Shown here one piece after another: positions 9,114 through 22,793 of a DNA stretch of 64,000 nucleotides; within the stretch, counting starts at the first letter, position 1, and each line of letters begins with the position of its first letter. Position numbers and translations under genes: made by a program. The notes under the pieces are model-generated. The model saw only the letters and a list, made by a program, of their open reading frames with translations, did no database searches and was not told where the DNA came from. Source of the DNA: Cladorhizidae sp. MBARI D1340-BT2 (taxonomy: Eukaryota > Porifera > Demospongiae > Poecilosclerida > Cladorhizidae); the NCBI GenBank assembly GCA_028752905.1, contig JAQNBH010000013.1, positions 23,201,477 to 23,265,476 of the forward strand, given 5' to 3'.

Positions 9114-10025
9114 TTCTCTCTCTTGATACCAAACATCCGTATATTCTGCATACATAGAATCACAAGATAGGTTTCTCTATGTGTTCTCTATCTTGATGCT
9201 AAACAGGTTAGCTTCATAGATTCTCCACACTTCACTGTATAAACTTGATATATAGCTATTAAGATAGGTCTCTCCCTGTGCTCTCTGTTGATATCAAACA
9301 TCCATAATATTCTGCACACTTCACTGTAATGGACTTGATATGATTCGAATGATAGGTTTCATTATGTGTTCTCTATCTTGATATTTGCCCTAATTTGGTC
9401 TATATGTTTCTCATTTTCCCCCCCAAAATCTTGTTATTTTGCCGTAAAGCTCATAACTTTTCTACACTTTACCCAAAAAAGATAATTTTTATATCATCGG
9501 ATAGCCCTTCTAATTATCTGTCTTTTGTACGTGCCAAAATTTTGAGTACTCTAAGTATTAGCAAGTTATGGTGATTTGAAGTGGTAAGGTTTGCGATCTT
9601 TCCTGGCGTTTTCCAGTTGCCAAAGCGGTGGCCTGCCAGTGAAAAACCACTACATTTATTGATAATCTGTTGACATGTTGCAGATAAGGGCCTTCTCTAT
9701 CAGTTGACAAAATCTGGGACTTTGGTCTTGTTAATTAGGGCAGTTATGAATTGTACTCTTACTTGATGCTAAACATGTTAGCTTCGTAGATTATCCACAC
9801 TTCACTGAATAGACTTGATGTATAGCTATTAAGATAGGACTCTCTAAGTGCTCTCTCTTGATACCAAACATCCATATATTCTGCACACTTCACTGTAATG
9901 GACTTGCAAGATAGGTATCTCTCAGTGTTCTCTATCTTGAGCTAAACATGTTAGCTTCATAGATTCTCCACACTTCACTGAATAGACTTGATATAATTAT
10001 AGCTCTAAAGGTAGGCCTCTCCCTG
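9114..10025 (+). repeat. Satellite monomer 11 (912 bp, L3)
   Basis: L3, W=T, tract T4C7A4, run C3A6, box TC/C, tail E1. No private change noticed. Confidence 0.97.
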
Positions 10026-10937
10026 TTCTCTCTCTTGATACCAAACATCCGTATATTCTGCATACATAGAATCACAAGATAGGTTTCTCTATGTGTTCTC
10101 TATCTAGATGCTAAATAGGTTAGCTTCATAGATTCTCCACACTTCACTGTATAAACTTGATATATAGCTATTAAGATAGGTCTCTCCCTGTGCTCTCTGT
10201 TGATATCAAACATCCATAATATTCTGCACACTTCACTGTAATGGACTTGATATGATTCGAATGATAGGTTTCATTATGTGTTCTCTATCTTGATATTTGC
10301 CCTAATTTGGTCTATATGTTTCTCATTTTCCCCCCCAAAATCTTGTTATTTTGCCGTAAAGCTCATAACTTTTCTAAACTTTACCCCAAAAAGATAATTT
10401 TTATATCACCGGATAGCTCTTCTAATTATCTGTCTTTTGTACGTGCCAAAATTTTGAGTACTCTAAGTATTAGCATGTTATGGTGATTTGAAGTGGTAAG
10501 GTTTGCGATCTTTCCTGGCGTTTTCCAGTTGCCAAAGCGGTGGCCTGCCAGTGAAAAACCACTACATTTATTGATAATCTGTTGACATGTTGCAGATAAG
10601 GGCCTTCTCTATCAGTTGACAAAATCTGGGACTTTGGTCTTGTTAATTAGGGCAGTTATGAATTGTACTCTTACTTGATGCTAAACATGTTAGCTTCGTA
10701 GATTATCCACACTTCACTGAATAGACTTGATGTATAGCTATTAAGATAGGACTCTCTAAGTGCTCTCTCTTGATACCAAACATCCATATATTCTGCACAC
10801 TTCACTGTAATGGACTTGCAAGATAGGTATCTCTCAGTGTTCTCTATCTTGAGCTAAACATGTTAGCTTCATAGATTCTCCACACTTCACTGAATAGACT
10901 TGATATAATTATAGCTCTAAAGGTAGGCCTCTCCCTG
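10026..10937 (+). repeat. Satellite monomer 12 (912 bp, L1)
   Basis: L1, W=T, tract T4C7A4, run C4A5, box CC/T, tail E1. TTCTAAACTTT is shared with monomer 16, four monomers away; TAGCATGTT is private. Confidence 0.97.
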
Positions 10938-11849
10938 TTCTCTCTCTTGATACCAAACATCCGTATATTCTGCATACATAGAATCACAAGATAGGTTTCT
11001 CTATGTGTTCTCTATCTAGATGCTAAACAGGTTAGCTTCATAGATTCTCCACACTTCACTGTATAAACTTGATATATAGCTATTAAGATAGGTCTCTCCC
11101 TGTGCTCTCTGTTGATATCAAACATCCATAATATTCTGCACACTTCACTGTAATGGACTTGATATGATTCGAATGATAGGTTTCATTATGTGTTCTCTAT
11201 CTTGATATTTGCCCTAATTTGGACTATATGTTTCTCATTTTCCCCCCAAAAATCTTGTTATTTTGCCGTAAAGCTCATAACTTTTCTACACTTTACCCAA
11301 AAAAGATAATTTTTATATCACCGGATAGCCCTTCTAATTATCTGTCTTTTGTACGTGCCAAAATTTTGAGTACTCTAAGTATTAGCAAGTTATGGTGATT
11401 TGAAGTGGTAAGGTTTGCGATCTTTCCTGGCGTTTTCCAGTTGCCAAAGCGGTGGCCTGCCAGTGAAAAACCACTACATTTATTGATAATCTGTTGACAT
11501 GTTGCAGATAAGGGCCTTCTCTATCAGTTGACAAAATCTGGGACTTTGGTCTTGTTAATTAGGGCAGTTATGAATTGTACTCTTACTTGATGCTAAACAT
11601 GTTAGCTTCGTAGATTATCCACACTTCACTGAATAGACTTGATGTATAGCTATTAAGATAGGACTCTCTAAGTGCTCTCTCTTGATACCAAACATCCATA
11701 TATTCTGCACACTTCACTGTAATGGACTTGCAAGATAGGTATCTCTCAGTGTTCTCTATCTTGAGCTAAACATGTTAGCTTCATAGATTCTCCACACTTC
11801 ACTGAATAGACTTGATATAATTATAGCTCTAAAGGTAGGCCTCTCCCTG
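10938..11849 (+). repeat. Satellite monomer 13 (912 bp, L2-A)
   Basis: L2, W=A, tract T4C6A5, run C3A6, box CC/C, tail E1. This is the standard L2-A haplotype, also seen in 18, 42, 45 and (with changes) 52 and 57. Confidence 0.97.
11359..11375. other. Two adjoining palindromes, CAAAATTTTG and GAGTACTC (example in monomer 13)
   Basis: CAAAATTTTG (11359-11368) and GAGTACTC (11368-11375) are each perfect palindromes sharing one G. They are present in most monomers; monomers 3, 4, 32 and 33 (CTAAAATTTTG), 30 and 31 (CCAACATTTTG) and 9 (GAGTATTC) lose one of them. No known binding protein is implied. Confidence 0.55.
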
Positions 11850-12761
11850 TTCTCTCTCTTGATACCAAACATCCGTATATTCTGCATACATAGAATCACA
11901 AGATAGGTTTCTCTATGTGTTCTCTATCTAGATGCTAAATAGGTTAGCTTCATAGATTCTCCACACTTCACTGTATAAACTTGATATATAGCTATTAAGA
12001 TAGGTCTCTCCCTGTGCTCTCTGTTGATATCAAACATCCATAATATTCTGCACACTTCACTGTAATGGACTTGATATGATTCGAATGATAGGTTTCATTA
12101 TGTGTTCTCTATCTTGATATTTGCCCTAATTTGGTCTATATGTTTCTCATTTCCCCCCCCAAAATCTTGTTATTTTGCCGTAAAGCTCATAACTTTTCTA
12201 CACTTTACCCCAAAAAGATAATTTTTATATCACCGGATAGCTCTTCTAATTATCTGTCTTTTGTACTTGCCAAAATTTTGAGTACTCTAAGTATTAGCAA
12301 GTTATGGTGATTTGAAGTGGTAAGGTTTGCGATCTTTCCTGGCGTTTTCCAGTTGCCAAAGCGGTGGCCTGCCAGTGAAAAACCACTACATTTATTGATA
12401 ATCTGTTGACATGTTGCAGATAAGGGCCTTCTCTATCAGTTGACAAAATCTGGGACTTTGGTCTTGTTAATTAGGGCAGTTATGAATTGTACTCTTACTT
12501 GATGCTAAACATGTTAGCTTCGTAGATTATCCACACTTCACTGAATAGACTTGATGTATAGCTATTAAGATAGGACTCTCTAAGTGCTCTCTCTTGATAC
12601 CAAACATCCATATATTCTGCACACTTCACTGTAATGGACTTGCAAGATAGGTATCTCTCAGTGTTCTCTATCTTGAGCTAAACATGTTAGCTTCATAGAT
12701 TCTCCACACTTCACTGAATAGACTTGATATAATTATAGCTCTAAAGGTAGGCCTCTCTCTG
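11850..12761 (+). repeat. Satellite monomer 14 (912 bp, L1)
   Basis: L1, W=T, tract T3C8A4, run C4A5, box CC/T, tail E2. Private GTACTTGCC, which removes a CpG. Confidence 0.97.
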
Positions 12762-13673
12762 TTCTCTCTCTTGATACCAAACATCCGTATATTCTGCATA
12801 CATAGAATCACAAGATAGGTTTCTCTATGTGTTCTCTATCTTGATGCTAAACAGGTTAGCTTCATAGATTCTCCACACTTCACTGTATAAACTTGATATA
12901 TAGCTATTAAGATAGGTCTCTCCCTGTGCTCTCTGTTGATATCAAACATCCATAATATTCTGCACACTTCACTGTAATGGACTTGATATGATTCGAATGA
13001 TAGGTTTCATTATGTGTTCTCTATCTTGATATTTGCCCTAATTTGGTCTATATGTTTCTCATTTTCCCCCCCAAAATCTTGTTATTTTGCCGTAAAGCTC
13101 ATAACTTTTCTACACTTTACCCAAAAAAGATAATTTTTATATCATCGGATAGCCCTTCTAATTATCTGTCTTTTGTACGTGCCAAAATTTTGAGTACTCT
13201 AAGTATTAGCAAGTTATGGTGATTTGAAGTGGTAAGGTTTGCGATCTTTCCTGGCGTTTTCCAGTTGCCAAAGCGGTGGCCTGCCAGTGAAAAACCACTA
13301 CATTTATTGATAATCTGTTGACATGTTGCAGATAAGGGCCTTCTCTATCAGTTGACAAAATCTGGGACTTTGGTCTTGTTAATTAGGGCAGTTATGAATT
13401 GTACTCTTACTTGATGCTAAACATGTTAGCTTCGTAGATTATCCACACTTCACTGAATAGACTTGATGTATAGCTATTAAGATAGGACTCTCTAAGTGCT
13501 CTCTCTTGATACCAAACATCCATATATTCTGCACACTTCACTGTAATGGACTTGCAAGATAGGTATCTCTCAGTGTTCTCTATCTTGAGCTAAACATGTT
13601 AGCTTCATAGATTCTCCACACTTCACTGAATAGACTTGATATAATTATAGCTCTAAAGGTAGGCCTCTCCCTG
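12762..13673 (+). repeat. Satellite monomer 15 (912 bp, L3)
   Basis: L3, W=T, tract T4C7A4, run C3A6, box TC/C, tail E1. Same haplotype as monomers 11, 48 and 55. Confidence 0.97.
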
Positions 13674-14585
13674 TTCTCTCTCTTGATACCAAACATCCGT
13701 ATATTCTGCATACATAGAATCACAAGATAGGTTTCTCTATGTGTTCTCTATCTAGATGCTAAATAGGTTAGCTTCATAGATTCTCCACACTTCACTGTAT
13801 AAACTTGATATATAGCTATTAAGATAGGTCTCTCCCTGTGCTCTCTGTTGATATCAAACATCCATAATATTCTGCACACTTCACTGTAATGGACTTGATA
13901 TGATTCGAATGATAGGTTTCATTATGTGTTCTCTATCTTGATATTTGCCCTAATTTGGTCTATATGTTTCTCATTTTCCCCCCCAAAATCTTGTTATTTT
14001 GCCGTAAAGCTCATAACTTTTCTAAACTTTACCCCAAAAAGATAATTTTTATATCACCGGATAGCTCTTCTAATTATCTGTCTTTTGTACGTGCCAAAAT
14101 TTTGAGTACTCTAAGTATTAGCAAGTTATGGTGATTTGAAGTGGTAAGGTTTGCGATCTTTCCTGGCGTTTTCCAGTTGCCAAAGCGGTGGCCTGCCAGT
14201 GAAAAACCACTACATTTATTGATAATCTGTTGACATGTTGCAGATAAGGGCCTTCTCTATCAGTTGACAAAATCTGGGACTTTGGTCTTGTTAATTAGGG
14301 CAGTTATGAATTGTACTCTTACTCGATGCTAAACATGTTAGCTTCGTAGATTATCCACACTTCACTGAATAGACTTGATGTATAGCTATTAAGATAGGAC
14401 TCTCTAAGTGCTCTCTCTTGATACCAAACATCCATATATTCTGCACACTTCACTGTAATGGACTTGCAAGATAGGTATCTCTCAGTGTTCTCTATCTTGA
14501 GCTAAACATGTTAGCTTCATAGATTCTCCACACTTCACTGAATAGACTTGATATAATTATAGCTCTAAAGGTAGGCCTCTCCCTG
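13674..14585 (+). repeat. Satellite monomer 16 (912 bp, L1)
   Basis: L1, W=T, tract T4C7A4, run C4A5, box CC/T, tail E1. TTCTAAACTTT is shared with monomer 12; ACTCGATGCT is private. Confidence 0.97.
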
Positions 14586-15497
14586 TTCTCTCTCTTGATA
14601 CCAAACATCCGTATATTCTGCATACATAGAATCACAAGATAGGTTTCTCTATGTGTTCTCTATCTAGATGCTAAATAGGTTAGCTTCATAGATTCTCCAC
14701 ACTTCACTGTATAAACTTGATATATAGCTATTAAGATAGGTCTCTCCCTGTGCTCTCTGTTGATATCAAACATCCATAATATTCTGCACACTTCACTGTA
14801 ATGGACTTGATATGATTCGAATGATAGGTTTCATTATGTGTTCTCTATCTTGATATTTGCCCTAATTTGGTCTATATGTTTCTCATTTCCCCCCCCAAAA
14901 TCTTGTTATTTTGCCGTAAAGCTCATAACTTTTCTACACTTTACCCCAAAAAGATAATTTTTATATCACCGGATAGCTCTTCTAATTATCTGTCTTTTGT
15001 ACGTGCCAAAATTTTGAGTACTCTAAGTATTAGCAAGTTATGGTGATTTGAAGTGGTAAGGTTTGCGATCTTTCCTGGCGTTTTCCAGTTGCCAAAGCGG
15101 TGGCCTGCCAGTGAAAAACCACTACATTTATTGATAATCTGTTGACATGTTGCAGATAAGGGCCTTCTCTATCAGTTGACAAAATCTGGGACTTTGGTCT
15201 TGTTAATTAGGGCAGTTATGAATTGTACTCTTACTTGATGCTAAACATGTTAGCTTCGTAGATTATCCACACTTCACTGAATAGACTTGATGTATAGCTA
15301 TTAAGATAGGACTCTCTAAGTGCTCTCTCTTGATACCAAACATCCATATATTCTGCACACTTCACTGTAATGGACTTGCAAGATAGGTATCTCTCAGTGT
15401 TCTCTATCTTGAGCTAAACATGTTAGCTTCATAGATTCTCCACACTTCACTGAATAGACTTGATATAATTATAGCTCTAAAGGTAGGCCTCTCCCTG
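14586..15497 (+). repeat. Satellite monomer 17 (912 bp, L1)
   Basis: L1, W=T, tract T3C8A4, run C4A5, box CC/T, tail E1. No private change noticed. Confidence 0.97.
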
Positions 15498-16409
15498 TTC
15501 TCTCTCTTGATACCAAACATCCGTATATTCTGCATACATAGAATCACAAGATAGGTTTCTCTATGTGTTCTCTATCTAGATGCTAAACAGGTTAGCTTCA
15601 TAGATTCTCCACACTTCACTGTATAAACTTGATATATAGCTATTAAGATAGGTCTCTCCCTGTGCTCTCTGTTGATATCAAACATCCATAATATTCTGCA
15701 CACTTCACTGTAATGGACTTGATATGATTCGAATGATAGGTTTCATTATGTGTTCTCTATCTTGATATTTGCCCTAATTTGGACTATATGTTTCTCATTT
15801 TCCCCCCAAAAATCTTGTTATTTTGCCGTAAAGCTCATAACTTTTCTACACTTTACCCAAAAAAGATAATTTTTATATCACCGGATAGCCCTTCTAATTA
15901 TCTGTCTTTTGTACGTGCCAAAATTTTGAGTACTCTAAGTATTAGCAAGTTATGGTGATTTGAAGTGGTAAGGTTTGCGATCTTTCCTGGCGTTTTCCAG
16001 TTGCCAAAGCGGTGGCCTGCCAGTGAAAAACCACTACATTTATTGATAATCTGTTGACATGTTGCAGATAAGGGCCTTCTCTATCAGTTGACAAAATCTG
16101 GGACTTTGGTCTTGTTAATTAGGGCAGTTATGAATTGTACTCTTACTTGATGCTAAACATGTTAGCTTCGTAGATTATCCACACTTCACTGAATAGACTT
16201 GATGTATAGCTATTAAGATAGGACTCTCTAAGTGCTCTCTCTTGATACCAAACATCCATATATTCTGCACACTTCACTGTAATGGACTTGCAAGATAGGT
16301 ATCTCTCAGTGTTCTCTATCTTGAGCTAAACATGTTAGCTTCATAGATTCTCCACACTTCACTGAATAGACTTGATATAATTATAGCTCTAAAGGTAGGC
16401 CTCTCTCTG
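15498..16409 (+). repeat. Satellite monomer 18 (912 bp, L2-A)
   Basis: L2, W=A, tract T4C6A5, run C3A6, box CC/C, tail E2. It is the last L2-A copy before the block of L3-A copies (19-29). Confidence 0.97.
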
Positions 16410-17321
16410 TTCTCTCTCTTGATACCAAACATCCGTATATTCTGCATACATAGAATCACAAGATAGGTTTCTCTATGTGTTCTCTATCTTGATGCTAAAC
16501 AGGTTAGCTTCATAGATTCTCCACACTTCACTGTATAAACTTGATATATAGCTATTAAGATAGGTCTCTCCCTGTGCTCTCTGTTGATATCAAACATCCA
16601 TAATATTCTGCACACTTCACTGTAATGGACTTGATATGATTCGAATGATAGGTTTCATTATGTGTTCTCTATCTTGATATTTGCCCTAATTTGGACTATA
16701 TGTTTCTCATTTTCCCCCCAAAAATCTTGTTATTTTGCCGTAAAGCTCATAACTTTTCTATACTTTACCCAAAAAAGATAATTTTTATATCACCGGATAG
16801 CCCTTCTAATTATCTGTCTTTTGTACGTGCCAAAATTTTGAGTACTCTAAGTATTAGCAAGTTATGGTGATTTGAAGTGGTAAGGTTTGCGATCTTTCCT
16901 GGCGTTTTCCAGTTGCCAAAGCGGTGGCCTGCCAGTGAAAAACCACTACATTTATTGATAATCTGTTGACATGTTGCAGATAAGGGCCTTCTCTATCAGT
17001 TGACAAAATCTGGGACTTTGGTCTTGTTAATTAGGGCAGTTATGAATTGTACTCTTACTTGATGCTAAACATGTTAGCTTCGTAGATTATCCACACTTCA
17101 CTGAATAGACTTGATGTATAGCTATTAAGATAGGACTCTCTAAGTGCTCTCTCTTGATACCAAACATCCATATATTCTGCACACTTCACTGTAATGGACT
17201 TGCAAGATAGGTATCTCTCAGTGTTCTCTATCTTGAGCTAAACATGTTAGCTTCATAGATTCTCCACACTTCACTGAATAGACTTGATATAATTATAGCT
17301 CTAAAGGTAGGCCTCTCCCTG
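16410..17321 (+). repeat. Satellite monomer 19 (912 bp, L3-A)
   Basis: L3, W=A, tract T4C6A5, run C3A6, box CC/C, tail E1. TTCTATACTTT is shared only with monomer 23, 3648 bp away. Confidence 0.97.
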
Positions 17322-18233
17322 TTCTCTCTCTTGATACCAAACATCCGTATATTCTGCATACATAGAATCACAAGATAGGTTTCTCTATGTGTTCTCTATC
17401 TAGATGCTAAATAGGTTAGCTTCATAGATTCTCCACACTTCACTGTATAAACTTGATATATAGCTATTAAGATAGGTCTCTCCCTGTGCTCTCTGTTGAT
17501 ATCAAACATCCATAATATTCTGCACACTTCACTGTAATGGACTTGATATGATTCGAATGATAGGTTTCATTATGTGTTCTCTATCTTGATATTTGCCCTA
17601 ATTTGGTCTATATGTTTCTCATTTCCCCCCCCAAAATCTTGTTATTTTGCCGTAAAGCTCATAACTTTTCTACACTTTACCCCAAAAAGATAATTTTTAT
17701 ATCACCGGATAGCTCTTCTAATTATCTGTCTTTTGTACGTGCCAAAATTTTGAGTACTCTAAGTATTAGCAAGTTATGGTGATTTGAAGTGGTAAGGTTT
17801 GCGATCTTTCCTGGCGTTTTCCAGTTGCCAAAGCGGTGGCCTGCCAGTGAAAAACCACTACATTTATTGATAATCTGTTGACATGTTGCAGATAAGGGCC
17901 TTCTCTATCAGTTGACAAAATCTGGGACTTTGGTCTTGTTAATTAGGGCAGTTATGAATTGTACTCTTACTTGATGCTAAACATGTTAGCTTCGTAGATT
18001 ATCCACACTTCACTGAATAGACTTGATGTATAGCTATTAAGATAGGACTCTCTAAGTGCTCTCTCTTGATACCAAACATCCATATATTCTGCACACTTCA
18101 CTGTAATGGACTTGCAAGATAGGTATCTCTCAGTGTTCTCTATCTTGAGCTAAACATGTTAGCTTCATAGATTCTCCACACTTCACTGAATAGACTTGAT
18201 ATAATTATAGCTCTAAAGGTAGGCCTCTCTCTG
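17322..18233 (+). repeat. Satellite monomer 20 (912 bp, L1)
   Basis: L1, W=T, tract T3C8A4, run C4A5, box CC/T, tail E2. It is the first member of a duplicated pair (20-21, 22-23). Confidence 0.97.
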
Positions 18234-19145
18234 TTCTCTCTCTTGATACCAAACATCCGTATATTCTGCATACATAGAATCACAAGATAGGTTTCTCTAT
18301 GTGTTCTCTATCTTGATGCTAAACAGGTTAGCTTCATAGATTCTCCACACTTCACTGTATAAACTTGATATATAGCTATTAAGATAGGTCTCTCCCTGTG
18401 CTCTCTGTTGATATCAAACATCCATAATATTCTGCACACTTCACTGTAATGGACTTGATATGATTCGAATGATAGGTTTCATTATGTGTTCTCTATCTTG
18501 ATATTTGCCCTAATTTGGACTATATGTTTCTCATTTTCCCCCCAAAAATCTTGTTATTTTGCCGTAAAGCTCATAACTTTTCTACACTTTACCCAAAAAA
18601 GATAATTTTTATATCACCGGATAGCCCTTCTAATTATCTGTCTTTTGTACGTGCCAAAATTTTGAGTACTCTAAGTATTAGCAAGTTATGGTGATTTGAA
18701 GTGGTAAGGTTTGCGATCTTTCCTGGCGTTTTCCAGTTGCCAAAGCGGTGGCCTGCCAGTGAAAAACCACTACATTTATTGATAATCTGTTGACATGTTG
18801 CAGATAAGGGCCTTCTCTATCAGTTGACAAAATCTGGGACTTTGGTCTTGTTAATTAGGGCAGTTATGAATTGTACTCTTACTTGATGCTAAACATGTTA
18901 GCTTCGTAGATTATCCACACTTCACTGAATAGACTTGATGTATAGCTATTAAGATAGGACTCTCTAAGTGCTCTCTCTTGATACCAAACATCCATATATT
19001 CTGCACACTTCACTGTAATGGACTTGCAAGATAGGTATCTCTCAGTGTTCTCTATCTTGAGCTAAACATGTTAGCTTCATAGATTCTCCACACTTCACTG
19101 AATAGACTTGATATAATTATAGCTCTAAAGGTAGGCCTCTCCCTG
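18234..19145 (+). repeat. Satellite monomer 21 (912 bp, L3-A)
   Basis: L3, W=A, tract T4C6A5, run C3A6, box CC/C, tail E1. Confidence 0.97.
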
Positions 19146-20057
19146 TTCTCTCTCTTGATACCAAACATCCGTATATTCTGCATACATAGAATCACAAGAT
19201 AGGTTTCTCTATGTGTTCTCTATCTAGATGCTAAATAGGTTAGCTTCATAGATTCTCCACACTTCACTGTATAAACTTGATATATAGCTATTAAGATAGG
19301 TCTCTCCCTGTGCTCTCTGTTGATATCAAACATCCATAATATTCTGCACACTTCACTGTAATGGACTTGATATGATTCGAATGATAGGTTTCATTATGTG
19401 TTCTCTATCTTGATATTTGCCCTAATTTGGTCTATATGTTTCTCATTTCCCCCCCCAAAATCTTGTTATTTTGCCGTAAAGCTCATAACTTTTCTACACT
19501 TTACCCCAAAAAGATAATTTTTATATCACCGGATAGCTCTTCTAATTATCTGTCTTTTGTACGTGCCAAAATTTTGAGTACTCTAAGTATTAGCAAGTTA
19601 TGGTGATTTGAAGTGGTAAGGTTTGCGATCTTTCCTGGCGTTTTCCAGTTGCCAAAGCGGTGGCCTGCCAGTGAAAAACCACTACATTTATTGATAATCT
19701 GTTGACATGTTGCAGATAAGGGCCTTCTCTATCAGTTGACAAAATCTGGGACTTTGGTCTTGTTAATTAGGGCAGTTATGAATTGTACTCTTACTTGATG
19801 CTAAACATGTTAGCTTCGTAGATTATCCACACTTCACTGAATAGACTTGATGTATAGCTATTAAGATAGGACTCTCTAAGTGCTCTCTCTTGATACCAAA
19901 CATCCATATATTCTGCACACTTCACTGTAATGGACTTGCAAGATAGGTATCTCTCAGTGTTCTCTATCTTGAGCTAAACATGTTAGCTTCATAGATTCTC
20001 CACACTTCACTGAATAGACTTGATATAATTATAGCTCTAAAGGTAGGCCTCTCTCTG
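19146..20057 (+). repeat. Satellite monomer 22 (912 bp, L1)
   Basis: L1, W=T, tract T3C8A4, run C4A5, box CC/T, tail E2; same haplotype as monomer 20. Confidence 0.97.
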
Positions 20058-20969
20058 TTCTCTCTCTTGATACCAAACATCCGTATATTCTGCATACATA
20101 GAATCACAAGATAGGTTTCTCTATGTGTTCTCTATCTTGATGCTAAACAGGTTAGCTTCATAGATTCTCCACACTTCACTGTATAAACTTGATATATAGC
20201 TATTAAGATAGGTCTCTCCCTGTGCTCTCTGTTGATATCAAACATCCATAATATTCTGCACACTTCACTGTAATGGACTTGATATGATTCGAATGATAGG
20301 TTTCATTATGTGTTCTCTATCTTGATATTTGCCCTAATTTGGACTATATGTTTCTCATTTTCCCCCCAAAAATCTTGTTATTTTGCCGTAAAGCTCATAA
20401 CTTTTCTATACTTTACCCAAAAAAGATAATTTTTATATCACCGGATAGCCCTTCTAATTATCTGTCTTTTGTACGTGCCAAAATTTTGAGTACTCTAAGT
20501 ATTAGCAAGTTATGGTGATTTGAAGTGGTAAGGTTTGCGATCTTTCCTGGCGTTTTCCAGTTGCCAAAGCGGTGGCCTGCCAGTGAAAAACCACTACATT
20601 TATTGATAATCTGTTGACATGTTGCAGATAAGGGCCTTCTCTATCAGTTGACAAAATCTGGGACTTTGGTCTTGTTAATTAGGGCAGTTATGAATTGTAC
20701 TCTTACTTGATGCTAAACATGTTAGCTTCGTAGATTATCCACACTTCACTGAATAGACTTGATGTATAGCTATTAAGATAGGACTCTCTAAGTGCTCTCT
20801 CTTGATACCAAACATCCATATATTCTGCACACTTCACTGTAATGGACTTGCAAGATAGGTATCTCTCAGTGTTCTCTATCTTGAGCTAAACATGTTAGCT
20901 TCATAGATTCTCCACACTTCACTGAATAGACTTGATATAATTATAGCTCTAAAGGTAGGCCTCTCCCTG
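20058..20969 (+). repeat. Satellite monomer 23 (912 bp, L3-A)
   Basis: L3, W=A, tract T4C6A5, run C3A6, box CC/C, tail E1, with TTCTATACTTT as in monomer 19. Confidence 0.97.
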
Positions 20970-21881
20970 TTCTCTCTCTTGATAGCAAACATCCGTATAT
21001 TCTGCATACATAGAATCACAAGATAGGTTTCTCTATGTGTTCTCTATCTAGATGCTAAATAGGTTAGCTTCATAGATTCTCCACACTTCACTGTATAAAC
21101 TTGATATATAGCTATTAAGATAGGTCTCTCCCTGTGCTCTCTGTTGATATCAAACATCCATAATATTCTGCACACTTCACTGTAATGGACTTGATATGAT
21201 TCGAATGATAGGTTTCATTATGTGTTCTCTATCTTGATATTTGCCCTAATTTGGTCTATATGTTTCTCATTTCCCCCCCCAAAATCTTGTTATTTTGCCG
21301 TAAAGCTCATAACTTTTCTACACTTTACCCCAAAAAGATAATTTTTATATCACCGGATAGCTCTTCTAATTATCTGTCTTTTGTACGTGCCAAAATTTTG
21401 AGTACTCTAAGTATTAGCAAGTTATGGTGATTTGAAGTGGTAAGGTTTGCGATCTTTCCTGGCGTTTTCCAGTTGCCAAAGCGGTGGCCTGCCAGTGAAA
21501 AACCACTACATTTATTGATAATCTGTTGACATGTTGCAGATAAGGGCCTTCTCTATCAGTTGACAAAATCTGGGACTTTGGTCTTGTTAATTAGGGCAGT
21601 TATGAATTGTACTCTTACTTGATGCTAAACATGTTAGCTTCGTAGATTATCCACACTTCACTGAATAGACTTGATGTATAGCTATTAAGATAGGACTCTC
21701 TAAGTGCTCTCTCTTGATACCAAACATCCATATATTCTGCACACTTCACTGTAATGGACTTGCAAGATAGGTATCTCTCAGTGTTCTCTATCTTGAGCTA
21801 AACATGTTAGCTTCATAGATTCTCCAGACTTCACTGAATAGACTTGATATAATTATAGCTCTAAAGGTAGGCCTCTCTCTG
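20970..21881 (+). repeat. Satellite monomer 24 (912 bp, L1)
   Basis: L1, W=T, tract T3C8A4, run C4A5, box CC/T, tail E2. It has GATAGCAAAC (also in monomer 35) and a private CTCCAGACTT that damages one CACACTTCACTG box. Confidence 0.97.
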
Positions 21882-22793
21882 TTCTCTCTCTTGATACCAA
21901 ACATCCGTATATTCTGCATACATAGAATCACAAGATAGGTTTCTCTATGTGTTCTCTATCTTGATGCTAAACAGGTTAGCTTCATAGATTCTCCACACTT
22001 CACTGTATAAACTTGATATATAGCTATTAAGATAGGTCTCTCCCTGTGCTCTCTGTTGATATCAAACATCCATAATATTCTGCACACTTCACTGTAATGG
22101 ACTTGATATGATTCGAATGATAGGTTTCATTATGTGTTCTCTATCTTGATATTTGCCCTAATTTGGTCTATATGTTTCTCATTTCCCCCCCCAAAATCTT
22201 GTTATTTTGCCGTAAAGCTCATAACTTTTCTACACTTTACCCCAAAAAGATAATTTTTATATCACCGGATAGCTCTTCTAATTATCTGTCTTTTGTACGT
22301 GCCAAAATTTTGAGTACTCTAAGTATTAGCAAGTTATGGTGATTTGAAGTGGTAAGGTTTGCGATCTTTCCTGGCGTTTTCCAGTTGCCAAAGCGGTGGC
22401 CTGCCAGTGAAAAACCACTACATTTATTGATAATCTGTTGACATGTTGCAGATAAGGGCCTTCTCTATCAGTTGACAAAATCTGGGACTTTGGTCTTGTT
22501 AATTAGGGCAGTTATGAATTGTACTCTTACTTGATGCTAAACATGTTAGCTTCGTAGATTATCCACACTTCACTGAATAGACTTGATGTATAGCTATTAA
22601 GATAGGACTCTCTAAGTGCTCTCTCTTGATACCAAACATCCATATATTCTGCACACTTCACTGTAATGGACTTGCAAGATAGGTATCTCTCAGTGTTCTC
22701 TATCTTGAGCTAAACATGTTAGCTTCATAGATTCTCCACACTTCACTGAATAGACTTGATATAATTATAGCTCTAAAGGTAGGCCTCTCTCTG
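21882..22793 (+). repeat. Satellite monomer 25 (912 bp, L3)
   Basis: L3, W=T, tract T3C8A4, run C4A5, box CC/T, tail E2. An L3 left end joined to an L1-type right part, so a mosaic; the same mosaic appears in 28, 38 and 59. Confidence 0.97.

Larger units (their letters stand above)
17322..20969 (+). repeat. Duplicated two-monomer block (20-21 and 22-23)
   Basis: Two 1824-bp blocks of L1/T3C8A4/E2 followed by L3-A/T4C6A5/E1. The only diagnostic difference I see is TTCTATACTTT in monomer 23. Confidence 0.82.
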
